The notes below the pieces were generated by a model. It was not told the origin of the DNA and searched no databases. It saw only the letters and a list, made by a program, of their open reading frames with translations. Both the position numbers and the translations under genes were made by a program. A DNA stretch of 58,736 nt from JBDTMC01 sp039934475 (GTDB lineage Bacteria; Acidobacteriota; Terriglobia; Bryobacterales; Bryobacteraceae), in NCBI GenBank assembly GCA_039934475.1, contig JBDTMC010000001.1, positions 1-58,736 on the forward strand, read 5' to 3'. Below, piece by piece: positions 24,084 through 32,807 of this stretch; within the stretch, counting starts at the first letter, position 1, and every line of letters begins with the position of its first letter.

Positions 24084-26692
24084 TGCCGGCGCAGCTCCTT
24101 TTGCAGGTCCGCCAGTAACTGCAGTGCTTCGATCGGCCGCAGTTCATCCACGTTCAGTGCGCGGATCCGTTCGGCAATCTGATAACCGACCGGCTCGAAT
24201 AATTGGATCTGCAGCGGCGCCTGCTCCCGAGTCCTGGTCCGCGGCGCCAACTCCTCCGTCACCTCGTGTTCGCTCTTTTCATGGCGGATCAGAATCTCCC
24301 GCGCGCGTTCGATGACAGACATGGGGAGCGCGGCCAAACGCGCCACTTCAATGCCATACGATTTGTCAGCCGAACCGGGCTCCACTTTGCGCAGGAAGAT
24401 GATCTGGTCGCCTGCCTCTTTCACCGAAACGTGCAGGTTACGCACACCCTCCAGCAACTGTTCCAACTCAGTGAGTTCATGGTAGTGCGTGGCGAACAAC
24501 GTCTTCGCGCGGATGTGACGGTGGATGTGCTCCACCACAGCCCATGCCAATGCCAGCCCGTCGTAGGTTGCGGTTCCGCGGCCAATCTCGTCCAGAACGA
24601 TTAGGCTGCGCTCCGTGGCGGTGTTCAAGATCAAGGCCGTTTCCGTCATCTCCACCATGAACGTGGAGCGCCCGCGCGCCAGGTTGTCAGAGGCCCCAAT
24701 CCGGGTAAACACACGATCCACAAGAGGCAGCACAGCTTCATCGGCGGGCACGAAGCAGCCGATCTGTGCCATCACCGTGATCAAAGCCGCCTGTCTCAGA
24801 TAAGTTGACTTACCACCCATGTTAGGTCCGGTGATCACGGCTACAAACTGGCTGCTCTGATCCAAATACAAATCGTTGGGAATGAATCGTCCGGCATCCC
24901 TTTCGGCCAGCCTTTCAATCACTGGATGGCGCCCAGCCGCAATCTTCATCTCACCCGTCTCAGAGAAGCGCGGCCGGGTGTAACGTCGTTCCGCGGCCAG
25001 TTGCGCCAGCGCGGCCGTCACGTCCAGTTCCGCTACCGCCGCGGCTGCACTGCGAATGCGCGCCGCGTGCGCCGCCGCAAACGCACGGACTTCGCCGAAG
25101 ATCTCTTTCTCGATAGCGAGTATCTTCTCCTCCGCCTCCAGGATCTTGGTCTCAAGAACCTTCAATTCAGGCGTGGTGAAGCGCTCGGCGTTTACCAGCG
25201 TCTGCTTGCGCTCATAGTCACCCGGCGCCAGGTGCATGTTCGCCTTTGAGATCTCGATGTAATAACCGAAGACGTTGTTGAAGCGAACCTTCAACGATTG
25301 GATACCGGTTCGCCCGCGCTCGCGCGATTCAATCTGCGCGATGTACTGCTTGCTGTTGCGGCTGATGTCGCGTAGTTCGTCCAGCTCCGGATGGAGGCCA
25401 TCGCGAATCGTCCCGCCGTCGGCGAGGTTCAACGGCGGCTCGTCGGAGATTGTCTCAAGTATCTTTCGATGCACTTCCGGCACATCGTCCAGCGCCACAA
25501 CTAACTCTGCCAGGCGCGCCGCCGCGCATCGCCCGATAGCCTCACGCACGCCGGGAACCCGCGCTAATGACCGCCCCAGCGCCACCAACTCCCGTGGCCC
25601 CGCGCTGCCCAGGGTCGCTTTCGCCAGCAAGCGCTCCAGATCCAGCACCTGCTCCAGCATCTTGCGCACACTGGCGCGCAGGATGGTCTCTTTCAACAAC
25701 TCCTCCACCGCATCCAGGCGCGCCTCAATCTCCGCTCGCTCCAGTGACGGGCGTACCAGGCGCCGCCGCAGAAGGCGTCCTCCCATGCCGGTTACGGTGA
25801 CATCCAGCAGCGCCAACAGTGTCGATTCCCTGCCCCCGCCCAAGTCCGCCGAAAACAGAGGCTCTACCAATTCCAGGTTCCGAACGGTCACCGCGTCCAA
25901 CACCATCGAATCGCCGCGATCGTAGAACGCTGGCCGTTCCACGTGATCTAAAGCCGCACGCTGCGTATCGCGCAGGTAATGGAGAATCGCGCCCGCCGCG
26001 CACACAGCGAGGCGCTTGTCCCCTAACCCGCATCCATCCAGACTTAGCAGCTTGAAGTGTTCGCGCAGCAAGCGGTCCGCATAGTCGTGCGTGAACACCC
26101 AGCCTTCCAGTTCGGTCCTACAGCGCCCGCTGGAGCCTTGCTCAAACAGCGCCGGAGCCTCCGCCGCAGTCAGCACTTCCCGAGCGTTGAGGTTGTCGAG
26201 CGCCGCACTGACTTCGGCCGCTTCCAATTCCGTGACGCGAAACTCGCCCGTTGAGACATCCACGTGCGCCAATCCAGCCCGTAGGCCGTCGCGCGCCACC
26301 GCCGCCAGGTAATTGTTCTCATGCGACCGCAGCAGGCTCGCCTCAGTGGCAGTGCCAGGAGTGACAATCCGCGTCACGTCGCGCTTCACCAGTTTCTTGG
26401 CGAGTTTGGCGTCCTCCATCTGGTCGCAGATGGCCACGCGGTAGCCCTTCTGGATCAGGCGCCCGATGTAGCCTTCCGCCGCATGGTAAGGCACGCCGCA
26501 CATCGGCACGCCCTGGCCCTTGTCTTTACTCCGCGAGGTCAGCGTAATCTCAAGTTCGCGGGCCGCGGTCACCGCATCTTCGTAGAACAACTCGTAGAAG
26601 TCGCCGAGACGGAAAAACAACAGCGCATTGGGGACCTGCTGCTTGATGGCGTGATACTGCCGCATCAGCGGCGTGGAGGCGTCTGAACTCAT
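24080..26692 (-). CDS. mutS: DNA mismatch repair protein MutS
   Basis: 870 residues, typical length. The N-terminus has the mismatch-reading FYE motif in FFRLGDFYELFYEDA (residues ~27-41) and TRIVTPGT. The C-terminal ATPase shows Walker A GPNMGGKST, Walker B LIVLDEIGRGT, and the switch ATHYHELTEL. MutS recognises mismatches as a dimer and recruits MutL. The start codon lies directly after the glutamate dehydrogenase terminator and lacks a clear ribosome-binding site. It leads the operon with anmK, with a 4-base overlap. Confidence 0.97.
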   Translation of the reverse strand: MSSDASTPLMRQYHAIKQQVPNALLFFRLGDFYELFYEDAVTAARELEITLTSRSKDKGQGVPMCGVPYHAAEGYIGRLIQKGYRVAICDQMEDAKLAKKLVKRDVTRIVTPGTATEASLLRSHENNYLAAVARDGLRAGLAHVDVSTGEFRVTELEAAEVSAALDNLNAREVLTAAEAPALFEQGSSGRCRTELEGWVFTHDYADRLLREHFKLLSLDGCGLGDKRLAVCAAGAILHYLRDTQRAALDHVERPAFYDRGDSMVLDAVTVRNLELVEPLFSADLGGGRESTLLALLDVTVTGMGGRLLRRRLVRPSLERAEIEARLDAVEELLKETILRASVRKMLEQVLDLERLLAKATLGSAGPRELVALGRSLARVPGVREAIGRCAAARLAELVVALDDVPEVHRKILETISDEPPLNLADGGTIRDGLHPELDELRDISRNSKQYIAQIESRERGRTGIQSLKVRFNNVFGYYIEISKANMHLAPGDYERKQTLVNAERFTTPELKVLETKILEAEEKILAIEKEIFGEVRAFAAAHAARIRSAAAAVAELDVTAALAQLAAERRYTRPRFSETGEMKIAAGRHPVIERLAERDAGRFIPNDLYLDQSSQFVAVITGPNMGGKSTYLRQAALITVMAQIGCFVPADEAVLPLVDRVFTRIGASDNLARGRSTFMVEMTETALILNTATERSLIVLDEIGRGTATYDGLALAWAVVEHIHRHIRAKTLFATHYHELTELEQLLEGVRNLHVSVKEAGDQIIFLRKVEPGSADKSYGIEVARLAALPMSVIERAREILIRHEKSEHEVTEELAPRTRTREQAPLQIQLFEPVGYQIAERIRALNVDELRPIEALQLLADLQKELRRQ

Positions 26693-26696
26693 CGCA

Positions 26697-26728
26697 AAAG
26701 AAAAAGGCGGGCCACTCGGCGGCCCGCC
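26697..26728 (-). terminator. Intrinsic terminator after glutamate dehydrogenase
   Basis: Minus strand: GGCGGGCC, 7-base loop, GGCCCGCC, then TTTTTCTTTT. The stem is perfect. It ends transcription of the dehydrogenase gene just before the mutS start codon, so the mutS promoter must lie within or upstream of this hairpin, or mutS depends on read-through. Confidence 0.9.
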
Positions 26729-26755
26729 CTCTCATGATACGTCGAATGTCCCGGT

Positions 26756-28036
26756 TTACGCGTAGATCCCGCGCAGCTTAATGGCAAAGGCCACGCGGTC
26801 CAGTGCCAGCATATAGGCTGCCGTCCGGTTGTGGACATTGTGCTTCTCGCCATAACCCACCACATCGCGGAAGCTGTTCACCATGATCTCTTCCAACCGC
26901 CCGTTTACTAACTGCTCATTCCAGAAGAAACCCTGCCGGTCCTGCACCCACTCGAAGTAAGAAACAGTGACTCCGCCCGCATTGGCAAGGATGTCGGGCA
27001 TCACGAAAACGCGCTTGTCGGCTAGTATCTTGTCCGCCTCAGCCGTAGTCGGTCCATTGGCGCCCTCACACAAAATCTTTGCGCGAATCCTGTCCGCGTT
27101 CTGTGACGTGATCACGCCTTCTCTGGCCGCCGGCAGCAGCACATCGCAATCCAGAAACATCGCCTCATGCGGATCCATATTCTCACCTTCGGAGAAATTC
27201 AAGATGGAGCCGGTCTCTTCCCGATGTTCGCGTAGCTTCTGAATATCAATTCCGTGGGGGTTATAAACCGCGCCATCCCACTCAATGATGCAGATGATTT
27301 TGAAGCCGGCGCGCTGCATCAGCTTCGCCGCCATACCGCCCACATTTCCAAATCCTTGTATGACCACGCGCGTGTTCGCCGGCTCTAAGCCGAATTTCCG
27401 CAGCGCCTGCAGCGTCACAATCAGGCATCCTCGCCCGGTAGCCTCACTGCGCCCGCGCGAGCCGCCCAATTGATATGGCTTACCAGTGACAACAGCGGTC
27501 ACGGTTGTGCGTTTGTGCATGGAATAGGTATCCATGATCCACGCCATCGTCTGCTCATTGGTGCCCATGTCCGGCGCCGGCACATCGCGCTCCGGCCCGA
27601 TGAAATCGATGATCTCCGCGGTGTAACGGCGCGTGATCCGCTCCAATTCACCCTGCGATAGCAGCGGCGGGTCGCAGATCACTCCACCCTTGGCGCCGCC
27701 GAACGGAATGTTCACCACGGCGCACTTCCACGTCATCCACGAGGCCAACGCCCGCACTTCGTCCAACGTCACATCAGGCGCAAAACGAATGCCGCCCTTC
27801 CCCGGACCGCGGGCAATTGAATGCTGTACACGATAACCTGTAAACACTTCCAGCCGGCCGTCATCTAATTGGACGGGGATGTGAACTGTGATTTCCGTGG
27901 CAGGACTCTTCAGGACTTTACGCATACCGTCGTCAAGTCCAAGCTTTTCGGCCGCCTCGTCGAAGCGGACCTCAGCGGCCCGCCATGGATTCAATTCCTG
28001 CTCCATGGAGGGGCTGGCCATCGCGTCAAGGATCAT
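26756..28036 (-). CDS. gdhA: Glu/Leu/Phe/Val-type glutamate dehydrogenase
   Basis: The ATG at 28036 is chosen because GGAGG lies 8 bases upstream; the ATG at 28057 would abut the divergent gene. The protein of 426 residues shows GKGGIRFAPDVTLDEVRALASWMTWKCA, the catalytic Lys in PFGGAKGG, PAPDMGTNEQTMAWIMD, and a Rossmann motif VVIQGFGNVGG. It catalyses oxidative deamination of glutamate to 2-oxoglutarate or the reverse; coenzyme specificity is not certain from reading. Length and motifs match the hexameric RocG/GudB-like enzymes. It is monocistronic, with an intrinsic terminator. Confidence 0.92.
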   Translation of the reverse strand: MILDAMASPSMEQELNPWRAAEVRFDEAAEKLGLDDGMRKVLKSPATEITVHIPVQLDDGRLEVFTGYRVQHSIARGPGKGGIRFAPDVTLDEVRALASWMTWKCAVVNIPFGGAKGGVICDPPLLSQGELERITRRYTAEIIDFIGPERDVPAPDMGTNEQTMAWIMDTYSMHKRTTVTAVVTGKPYQLGGSRGRSEATGRGCLIVTLQALRKFGLEPANTRVVIQGFGNVGGMAAKLMQRAGFKIICIIEWDGAVYNPHGIDIQKLREHREETGSILNFSEGENMDPHEAMFLDCDVLLPAAREGVITSQNADRIRAKILCEGANGPTTAEADKILADKRVFVMPDILANAGGVTVSYFEWVQDRQGFFWNEQLVNGRLEEIMVNSFRDVVGYGEKHNVHNRTAAYMLALDRVAFAIKLRGIYA

Positions 28037-28058
28037 CGTGGATGCCTCCGAACACATT

Positions 28059-29933
28059 ATGACACCAAATTATGACCGTAAAAGAACTATTACACCCACT
28101 CTTCAGTGGGTCCTATTGATCTTCATGCTCGGCAACGCGTTACCAGCGATTGCGGAGCTTCCGCCTGTCTCACTCACTTCCGTTGCCACAGGCATCGAAG
28201 CTCCTACTACGATTCAAAGTGCCGGCGACGGTTCCGGCCGTCTCTTCCTCGTCCAGCAAGGCGGTCAAATCCGCATTCTGCGGGGAGGAATCTTGGTGTC
28301 CACGCCGTTTCTGGACATCGGCGCTCACATCTCTTCCGGCGGCGAACGCGGTCTTCTCGGACTCGCCTTTCCCCCTGACTTTGCCTCAAAAGGGCACTTC
28401 TACGTGGATTATACCGATCCTCAGGGCAACAGCGTCGTCGCCCGCTATGGTGTTTCCGCAGCCAACCCCGATGTCGCCGACCCGTCCTCAGAGACCGTCC
28501 TGCTCCGGCAGCAGCAACCCTTCGAAAACCATAACGGCGGCAATATTCAGTTCGGCCCCGACGGGTATCTCTACATCGGGTTCGGCGACGGAGGCAGCGG
28601 CGGCGACCCTCAGGGCAACGGCCAAAATCGGCGCACGTTCCTCGGCAAAATTCTCCGTATCGACGTGGAAAGCGATCTTAACGCGTACCGGGTCCCACCC
28701 ACCAACCCCTTCGTCAACGATTCGTCGTATCTGCCTGAAATCTGGGCTATGGGAGTCCGCAATCCGTGGCGTTTCTCCTTCGATCGCGTCACGGGTGACC
28801 TGTGGATTGCCGATGTGGGTCAAAACCGGGCCGAAGAGATCGATTACCAACCGGCCGGTAGCGCCGGTGGTGAAAACTACGGCTGGAACGCGGTGGAGGG
28901 TTTGCAATGCTTCAGCCAGGCCGGGTGCGATCAAACGCCATACACACGGCCCATCCTGGAATACACGCACGACGATGGCAATTGTTCAGTAACCGGTGGC
29001 TCCGTGTATCGTGGCACTAAGTCACCCGGTCTGCGAGGCACTTACATCTATGCCGATTATTGTTCCGGACGGATCTGGGGTGTTCGCCGCGAAGGCAGCG
29101 AGTGGGTGAATCAGTTACTCTTCAGCTCCGGCCAGCAGCTTACCACCATGGGTGAAGACGAATCTGGTGAGATTTACGCCGGCGCTTCCTCAGGAGTAGT
29201 TAGCCTGATCAATGGCGGTCAGGCGCTGTACTTTACGCCGTCCGCCGTCACTAACGGAGCCAGTTTCGTTTCCGGCCTTGTCCCCGGATCCGCCGCAACC
29301 GTTTTCGCCGCAGGCGTGCTTGACGCTGCAGGCATCCAGCCGGCACAAAGCCTTCCCCTTCCCGTCAGCATCGGCAACGTGTCGGTCACAGTAGGCGGCA
29401 AGACTGCGCCACTCTATGCCGTGGCCAACACCAATGGAATCGAGCAGGTGAACTTCCAAGTGCCCTTTGACCTCACCCCGGCTGAGACCACACCGGTCAT
29501 CGTCACTCGCAACAGCATCGCCAGCGCAGCCGTCAACGTGCCGCTACTGGCATACCAACCGGGTATCTTCAGCACCAACGGCCAAGACGCCATCGCCGTC
29601 TTCCACGATACGAACACATTGGTAACTGCGGACAAGCCAGCCGCCGCCGGCGACCTGCTGTATTTCTACGCTGCCGGACTTGGACCCGTCCATAACACGC
29701 CCGTCACCGGCGCGGCCACGCCTGCCAGCCCCTTCGCGGACACAACGGAGCAGCCAGCAGTAACTTTGAACGGCCAACTTTGCGAGTTCTTCTTCGCTGG
29801 CCTCGCGCCGACCTTCGCGGGCATCTACCAGGTAAACGTTCGCGTTCCGGCAGGCTTGGCGGCGGGCAATGCCGCTCTTGTGATCTCCATCGGAGGTGCT
29901 ACGAGTCCGACAGTCAAGCTTCCCGTGCACTGA
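28059..29933 (+). CDS. Secreted PQQ-dependent sugar dehydrogenase-type propeller with Solibacter C-terminal domain
   Basis: 624 residues from the ATG at 28059; further upstream codons would be antisense to gdhA. Signal peptide LQWVLLIFMLGNALPAIA. Residues ~25-370 form a six-bladed propeller like soluble glucose/aldose dehydrogenases: GLLGLAFPPDF, NHNGGNIQFGPDGYLYIGFGDGGSGGDPQ, EIWAMGVRNPWRFSFDR, IADVGQNRAEEID. The C-terminal ~225 residues are a TIGR03437-like domain (VTNGASFVSGLVPGSAATVFAAG, LYAVANTNGIEQVNFQVPFDL, NAALVISIGG), found nearly only in Solibacter relatives and thought to act at the cell surface. It likely oxidises extracellular sugars; the acceptor is unknown. Confidence 0.85.
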   Translation: MTPNYDRKRTITPTLQWVLLIFMLGNALPAIAELPPVSLTSVATGIEAPTTIQSAGDGSGRLFLVQQGGQIRILRGGILVSTPFLDIGAHISSGGERGLLGLAFPPDFASKGHFYVDYTDPQGNSVVARYGVSAANPDVADPSSETVLLRQQQPFENHNGGNIQFGPDGYLYIGFGDGGSGGDPQGNGQNRRTFLGKILRIDVESDLNAYRVPPTNPFVNDSSYLPEIWAMGVRNPWRFSFDRVTGDLWIADVGQNRAEEIDYQPAGSAGGENYGWNAVEGLQCFSQAGCDQTPYTRPILEYTHDDGNCSVTGGSVYRGTKSPGLRGTYIYADYCSGRIWGVRREGSEWVNQLLFSSGQQLTTMGEDESGEIYAGASSGVVSLINGGQALYFTPSAVTNGASFVSGLVPGSAATVFAAGVLDAAGIQPAQSLPLPVSIGNVSVTVGGKTAPLYAVANTNGIEQVNFQVPFDLTPAETTPVIVTRNSIASAAVNVPLLAYQPGIFSTNGQDAIAVFHDTNTLVTADKPAAAGDLLYFYAAGLGPVHNTPVTGAATPASPFADTTEQPAVTLNGQLCEFFFAGLAPTFAGIYQVNVRVPAGLAAGNAALVISIGGATSPTVKLPVH

Positions 29934-29942
29934 GTACTCGCC

Positions 29943-30806
29943 TTACCGCGAGACAATCACATACTGCTCGAGGTTATTCACATAAAACGCGCGGAACATA
30001 CCCGCAGGCAGCAATCCGTCTTCCTGCGGAACGCCAGTGGACTGCCCTCCGGGCATCAGCGCCACTTGCAAATCGGAGAACTTGTGCCCTCCCACCGCCA
30101 GTTCCGCTAAGCGCGCCCGCGTGACATATCCGGTGCCACACGTGGATTGAACTTCATCGCCAAAGGCAGCACCGCGAAACAACGTGGCGCCGCGAACCCC
30201 GGGACCGCGATCGTGCAGCATCATCCCCGATGCTCCCGTATCCAGAATCAGCGTGAGGGCAATACCGGCGCGCCCGGACGGCATCGCCTCCATCGCCACT
30301 CTGTTGCCAATTCTTTGAAATTGCTCTCGCCGGCCCTTCAGGCTTTCCGAGGCAACCGCCGCCTCGTCACCAACAAGCATCCGTCGGTTCTGGTAGTCGA
30401 TGAGGTAGTTCATGCGCCGCAGAACGTCTTGTCCCAACACTCCCTGAATGCGCGGATGCACTCGTCGCGTTGACTGTAGATTGTGTCTGAGAATTTCTAC
30501 GCCGCGCACTGTCAAGCCGCCAATTTGCAATTCGGCATCGGGCGAAACGCCAACGATTTCCCTGCCCGCCGCAGCGGCTATTTCCACGCGGGAAGTTAGC
30601 ATCAAGCCAGCGGACTCCATGGCCCTGGGAGTCGCCATCGTCCCGTCCGCACCAGTGTCCAACAGGAAGAGAAAAGGCCCAGCACCGTTGATTCGAACTT
30701 CAATCAAGGGCAGATTGCTCTCCAGACGGAGAGGTATGGACTCGCTCCACAACGGTACAACGAGGGCCGCGCTGAGCAGAGGTACTAGAATTCTCAAGAC
30801 CCCCAT
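29943..30806 (-). CDS. Exported retropepsin-like aspartyl protease
   Basis: ATG at 30806, with AGGAGG 7 bases upstream; the open frame extends to a GTG at 30824 that is less likely. The protein (287 residues) has a signal sequence (RILVPLLSAALVVPLWS) and two retropepsin/pepsin half-sites, FLLDTGADGTMATPRA and LILDTGASGMMLHD, each with the catalytic D-T-G. Having both halves in one chain, it can fold as a pseudo-dimer. Bacterial members are periplasmic or secreted, with largely uncharacterised substrates. Its promoter overlaps a palindrome at 30828-30843. Confidence 0.85.
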   Translation of the reverse strand: MGVLRILVPLLSAALVVPLWSESIPLRLESNLPLIEVRINGAGPFLFLLDTGADGTMATPRAMESAGLMLTSRVEIAAAAGREIVGVSPDAELQIGGLTVRGVEILRHNLQSTRRVHPRIQGVLGQDVLRRMNYLIDYQNRRMLVGDEAAVASESLKGRREQFQRIGNRVAMEAMPSGRAGIALTLILDTGASGMMLHDRGPGVRGATLFRGAAFGDEVQSTCGTGYVTRARLAELAVGGHKFSDLQVALMPGGQSTGVPQEDGLLPAGMFRAFYVNNLEQYVIVSR

Positions 30807-30827
30807 CAGATCGCCTCCTGTCACCTA

Positions 30828-30856
30828 ACTGTAATGTTACAGTTCCATGAAGTCAA
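30828..30856 (-). promoter_or_regulatory. Promoter with overlapping palindromic operator (aspartyl protease)
   Basis: Minus strand: TTGACT at 30856-30851, 17-base spacer, TACAGT at 30833-30828. The palindrome ACTGTAACATTACAGT (7-base arms, centre of 2) covers 30828-30843, including the -10 element, so a repressor there would block transcription. It also lies about 40 bases before the aquaporin start on the other strand, and could serve both genes. Confidence 0.65.
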
Positions 30857-30883
30857 TCCCCGTGTGATACAATCCCCGTTCGA

Positions 30884-31666
30884 ATGCAAGCCAAGAAGCT
30901 GCTCCCCCAACTCATCGCCGAGTTCCTCGGCACCCTTGTCCTCATCACCCTCGGCAACGGCGTTGTTGCCATGGTCGTCCTCTTCGGCCATGGCACACCG
31001 GGCGAAGTCGTTATGGGTGGTTTCACAAACATCACGCTCGCCTGGGGCCTCGCGGTCACCATGGGCATCTACGTGGCCGGTCGCCTTACGGGCGGCCACT
31101 TGAATCCGGCCGTCACCTTGGCCTTAGCGGTATTTCGCGGCTTTCCTTGGAAGAACGTCATCCCGTACTCGATTGCGCAAATCGCGGGAGCCTTCGCCGG
31201 CGCCGCCATCGTCTTCGTCAATTACCGCGAAGCCATCGCCAAGGTTGACCCCATGCTCGATCACACGGCGGGCATCTTCACAACATTCCCGGCGTTCCCC
31301 AACGTTCCCGCGGCTGGCTTCATCGACCAGGTGATTGGCACCGCTCTCTTGCTGTTGCTCATCCTGGCGATCACGGACGAACGGAACCAACCCTCCGGCA
31401 TCCTCACGCCAATTCTCGTCGGCTTAGTGGTTGTAGTCATCGGCATGTCTTTTGGCGGCCTTCACGGTTACGCCATCAACCCCGCCCGCGACTTCGGCCC
31501 CCGCCTGCTCACCGTCTTGGCCGGCTATAAGAACAACGGCCTCACTGATGGCAGCGGCGTTTTCTTAGTGCCCATCTTCGGCCCACTGCTCGGTGGCCTC
31601 ATTGGCGCCGCCATCTACGACTTCGGCATCCGCCGCTGGCTCCCCGCCGCCGGCGCTGCCGAGTAG
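30884..31666 (+). CDS. glpF: Aquaglyceroporin (MIP family, glycerol facilitator type)
   Basis: 260 residues with six membrane segments and two half-helices carrying the NPA signatures: GGHLNPAVTLALA (about residue 66-78) and YAINPARDFGPR (about 190-200). An Asp after the second NPAR is typical of glycerol-conducting members rather than strict water channels. It would passively pass glycerol or similar small polyols across the inner membrane. No glycerol kinase gene adjoins it, so the substrate is not confirmed by context. Confidence 0.9.
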   Translation: MQAKKLLPQLIAEFLGTLVLITLGNGVVAMVVLFGHGTPGEVVMGGFTNITLAWGLAVTMGIYVAGRLTGGHLNPAVTLALAVFRGFPWKNVIPYSIAQIAGAFAGAAIVFVNYREAIAKVDPMLDHTAGIFTTFPAFPNVPAAGFIDQVIGTALLLLLILAITDERNQPSGILTPILVGLVVVVIGMSFGGLHGYAINPARDFGPRLLTVLAGYKNNGLTDGSGVFLVPIFGPLLGGLIGAAIYDFGIRRWLPAAGAAE

Positions 31667-31691
31667 CTCAGGTCTCGAAGAGCCCCGACCG

Positions 31692-31739
31692 GGCATGGCT
31701 CCAACGGTGGAGCAAATTGGAGGATAATGGAGCCATGCC
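31692..31739. promoter_or_regulatory. 12-bp inverted repeat straddling the vapB ribosome-binding site and start
   Basis: GGCATGGCTCCA at 31692-31703 and TGGAGCCATGCC at 31728-31739 are perfect complements. A half copy, TGGAGC, lies between them at 31708. The right arm contains the start codon of vapB, and the loop contains its GGAGGA site. It may be the VapBC operator, or an RNA hairpin that hides the start codon. Confidence 0.7.
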
Positions 31740-31989
31740 TGTCCTCAACATCAAAGACCCGGAAGCCTATCGCCTAGCCGCGGACCTTGCCCGACTCACA
31801 GGCAAGTCCTTGACGCGTGTGGTGGTTGACGCCCTCAAGACAGAGACCCAGCGTACCGCCCTGCAACCCAAGAAGATCGACTATGCCCGGATCAGAGCGA
31901 TACAGGACCGGGTCGCGACAAAACTCACGGGTAGTCACCGAACCCCGGAAGAAATTATCGGATATGACGCGAGAGGACTGCCTGAGTAG
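31735..31989 (+). CDS. vapB: VapB-type antitoxin
   Basis: 84 residues from the ATG at 31735, with GGAGGA about 11 bases upstream. The text MPVLNIKDPEAYRLAADLARLTGKSLTRVVVDAL is the ribbon-helix-helix-like N-terminus of the Rv0623/VapB family (PSK transcription factor type), and the C-terminal part ending GYDARGLPE is where such antitoxins contact the toxin. It should bind and block VapC and repress its own promoter, for which the 12-bp inverted repeat is the candidate site. The toxin start lies 15 bases after the stop. Confidence 0.88.
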   Translation: MPVLNIKDPEAYRLAADLARLTGKSLTRVVVDALKTETQRTALQPKKIDYARIRAIQDRVATKLTGSHRTPEEIIGYDARGLPE

Positions 31990-32004
31990 AAGGACCACCT
32001 AAAT

Positions 32005-32397
32005 ATGGTCCTCGACACATCCGCCATATTCTCGATCCTCACTCTTGAACCGGACCAACATAGATACCTCGAAGCCCTCAGCACGGAGGGGCAGCGCCTC
32101 ATGTCCGCCGCCACCCTCTATGAAACCGCAGTCGTCTTGTTTCTCGACTCGGGCGACGCCTCGCTTATCGTAGATTTGAACGACCTCATTGATGAGCTAG
32201 GCATCGAGATTGTGCCGTTCGATTCCACCGCCGCTTGGGAGGCATTCGAGGCGTACACTCGTTTCGGCAAAGGGATTCATCCCGCCCGCCTAAACCTGCT
32301 GGATTGCGTGGCATACCAGTTGGCCCGTCACGTCGGACACACCATACTATTCAAAGGGAACGACTTCTCGCGTACTGACGCACTCCCGGCAGTGTAA
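32005..32397 (+). CDS. vapC: VapC-type PIN-domain toxin
   Basis: 130 residues, ATG at 32005, AAGGA 9 bases upstream. PIN motifs are complete: MVLDTSAIFSIL with D4, LYETAVVL with the conserved Glu near 41, LDCVAYQLA with Asp near 96, and FKGNDFSRTD with the last Asp near 118. These acids bind Mg or Mn for RNA cleavage. It follows vapB at 15 bases in a standard vapBC operon. In contrast to the pair at 5.1-6.4 kb, both genes are intact. Confidence 0.9.
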   Translation: MVLDTSAIFSILTLEPDQHRYLEALSTEGQRLMSAATLYETAVVLFLDSGDASLIVDLNDLIDELGIEIVPFDSTAAWEAFEAYTRFGKGIHPARLNLLDCVAYQLARHVGHTILFKGNDFSRTDALPAV

Positions 32398-32414
32398 ACC
32401 CTCAGCAATTACTA

Positions 32415-32443
32415 TTGACACTCGGTCCAGTCCACCCTACACT
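32415..32443 (+). promoter_or_regulatory. Sigma-70 promoter of padR-ADOP
   Basis: TTGACA at 32415-32420, 17-base spacer, TACACT at 32438-32443, with the padR start at 32458. Immediately after it the sequence TGTACCTAGCTAGCTATG contains the self-complementary CTAGCTAG, a candidate PadR operator. The start codon lies only about 8 bases from the expected transcription start, so the message has almost no leader. Confidence 0.8.
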
Positions 32444-32457
32444 GTACCTAGCTAGCT

Positions 32458-32793
32458 ATGCCCAAGTCCCGGAACGATAAATTGCAGGGCACCCTCACCC
32501 TGCTTGTCCTGCGCACCCTCGATGCTCGCGGTTCTCTTCATGGCTACGGCCTCTGCGATCACATCCACTCTGTTTCCGGGGATCTGCTCGAAGTGGAAGA
32601 AGGCTCTCTATACCCGGCGCTTCATCGAATGGAGCAGGACGGTTGGATTTCATCCCAGTGGGTAATTACCGACAAAGGACGCAAGGCGAAGGTCTACTCA
32701 CTCACTGTGCTTGGCAAGAAACAACTGGCCGATGAACAGGAGGCGTGGATGAAACTCACTCGCGGCGTGACGAGTGTCCTGCAGTTTTCGTAG
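32458..32793 (+). CDS. PadR family transcriptional regulator
   Basis: 111 residues, a minimal PadR: LQGTLTLLVLRTLDARGSLHGYGLCDHIHSVSGDLLEVEEGSLYPALHRMEQDGWISSQW, with the usual winged-helix order, and a short C-terminal helix for dimerisation (TVLGKKQLADEQEAWMKLTRGV). In acidobacteria such genes directly precede ADOP permeases, as here (15 bases apart), and probably repress the pair until a ligand binds. The effector is unknown. Confidence 0.92.
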   Translation: MPKSRNDKLQGTLTLLVLRTLDARGSLHGYGLCDHIHSVSGDLLEVEEGSLYPALHRMEQDGWISSQWVITDKGRKAKVYSLTVLGKKQLADEQEAWMKLTRGVTSVLQFS

Positions 32794-32807
32794 TTCGGAA
32801 ACCGGCC

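Noticed and set aside
25275..25925. 216-codon plus-strand frame within mutS
   Set aside because: Ser/Arg-rich translation antisense to conserved MutS sequence.
27888..28058. Upstream extension of the sugar dehydrogenase into the glutamate dehydrogenase gene
   Set aside because: The extension is antisense to gdhA and would bury the signal peptide.
28488..28970. Minus-strand frame of 160 codons in the dehydrogenase gene
   Set aside because: Antisense shadow of a clear propeller domain.
32745..32807. Longer N-terminus of the ADOP permease from the start at 32745
   Set aside because: It overlaps padR and adds residues unlike the family; MPWYSRWRN at 32808 matches the usual beginning.
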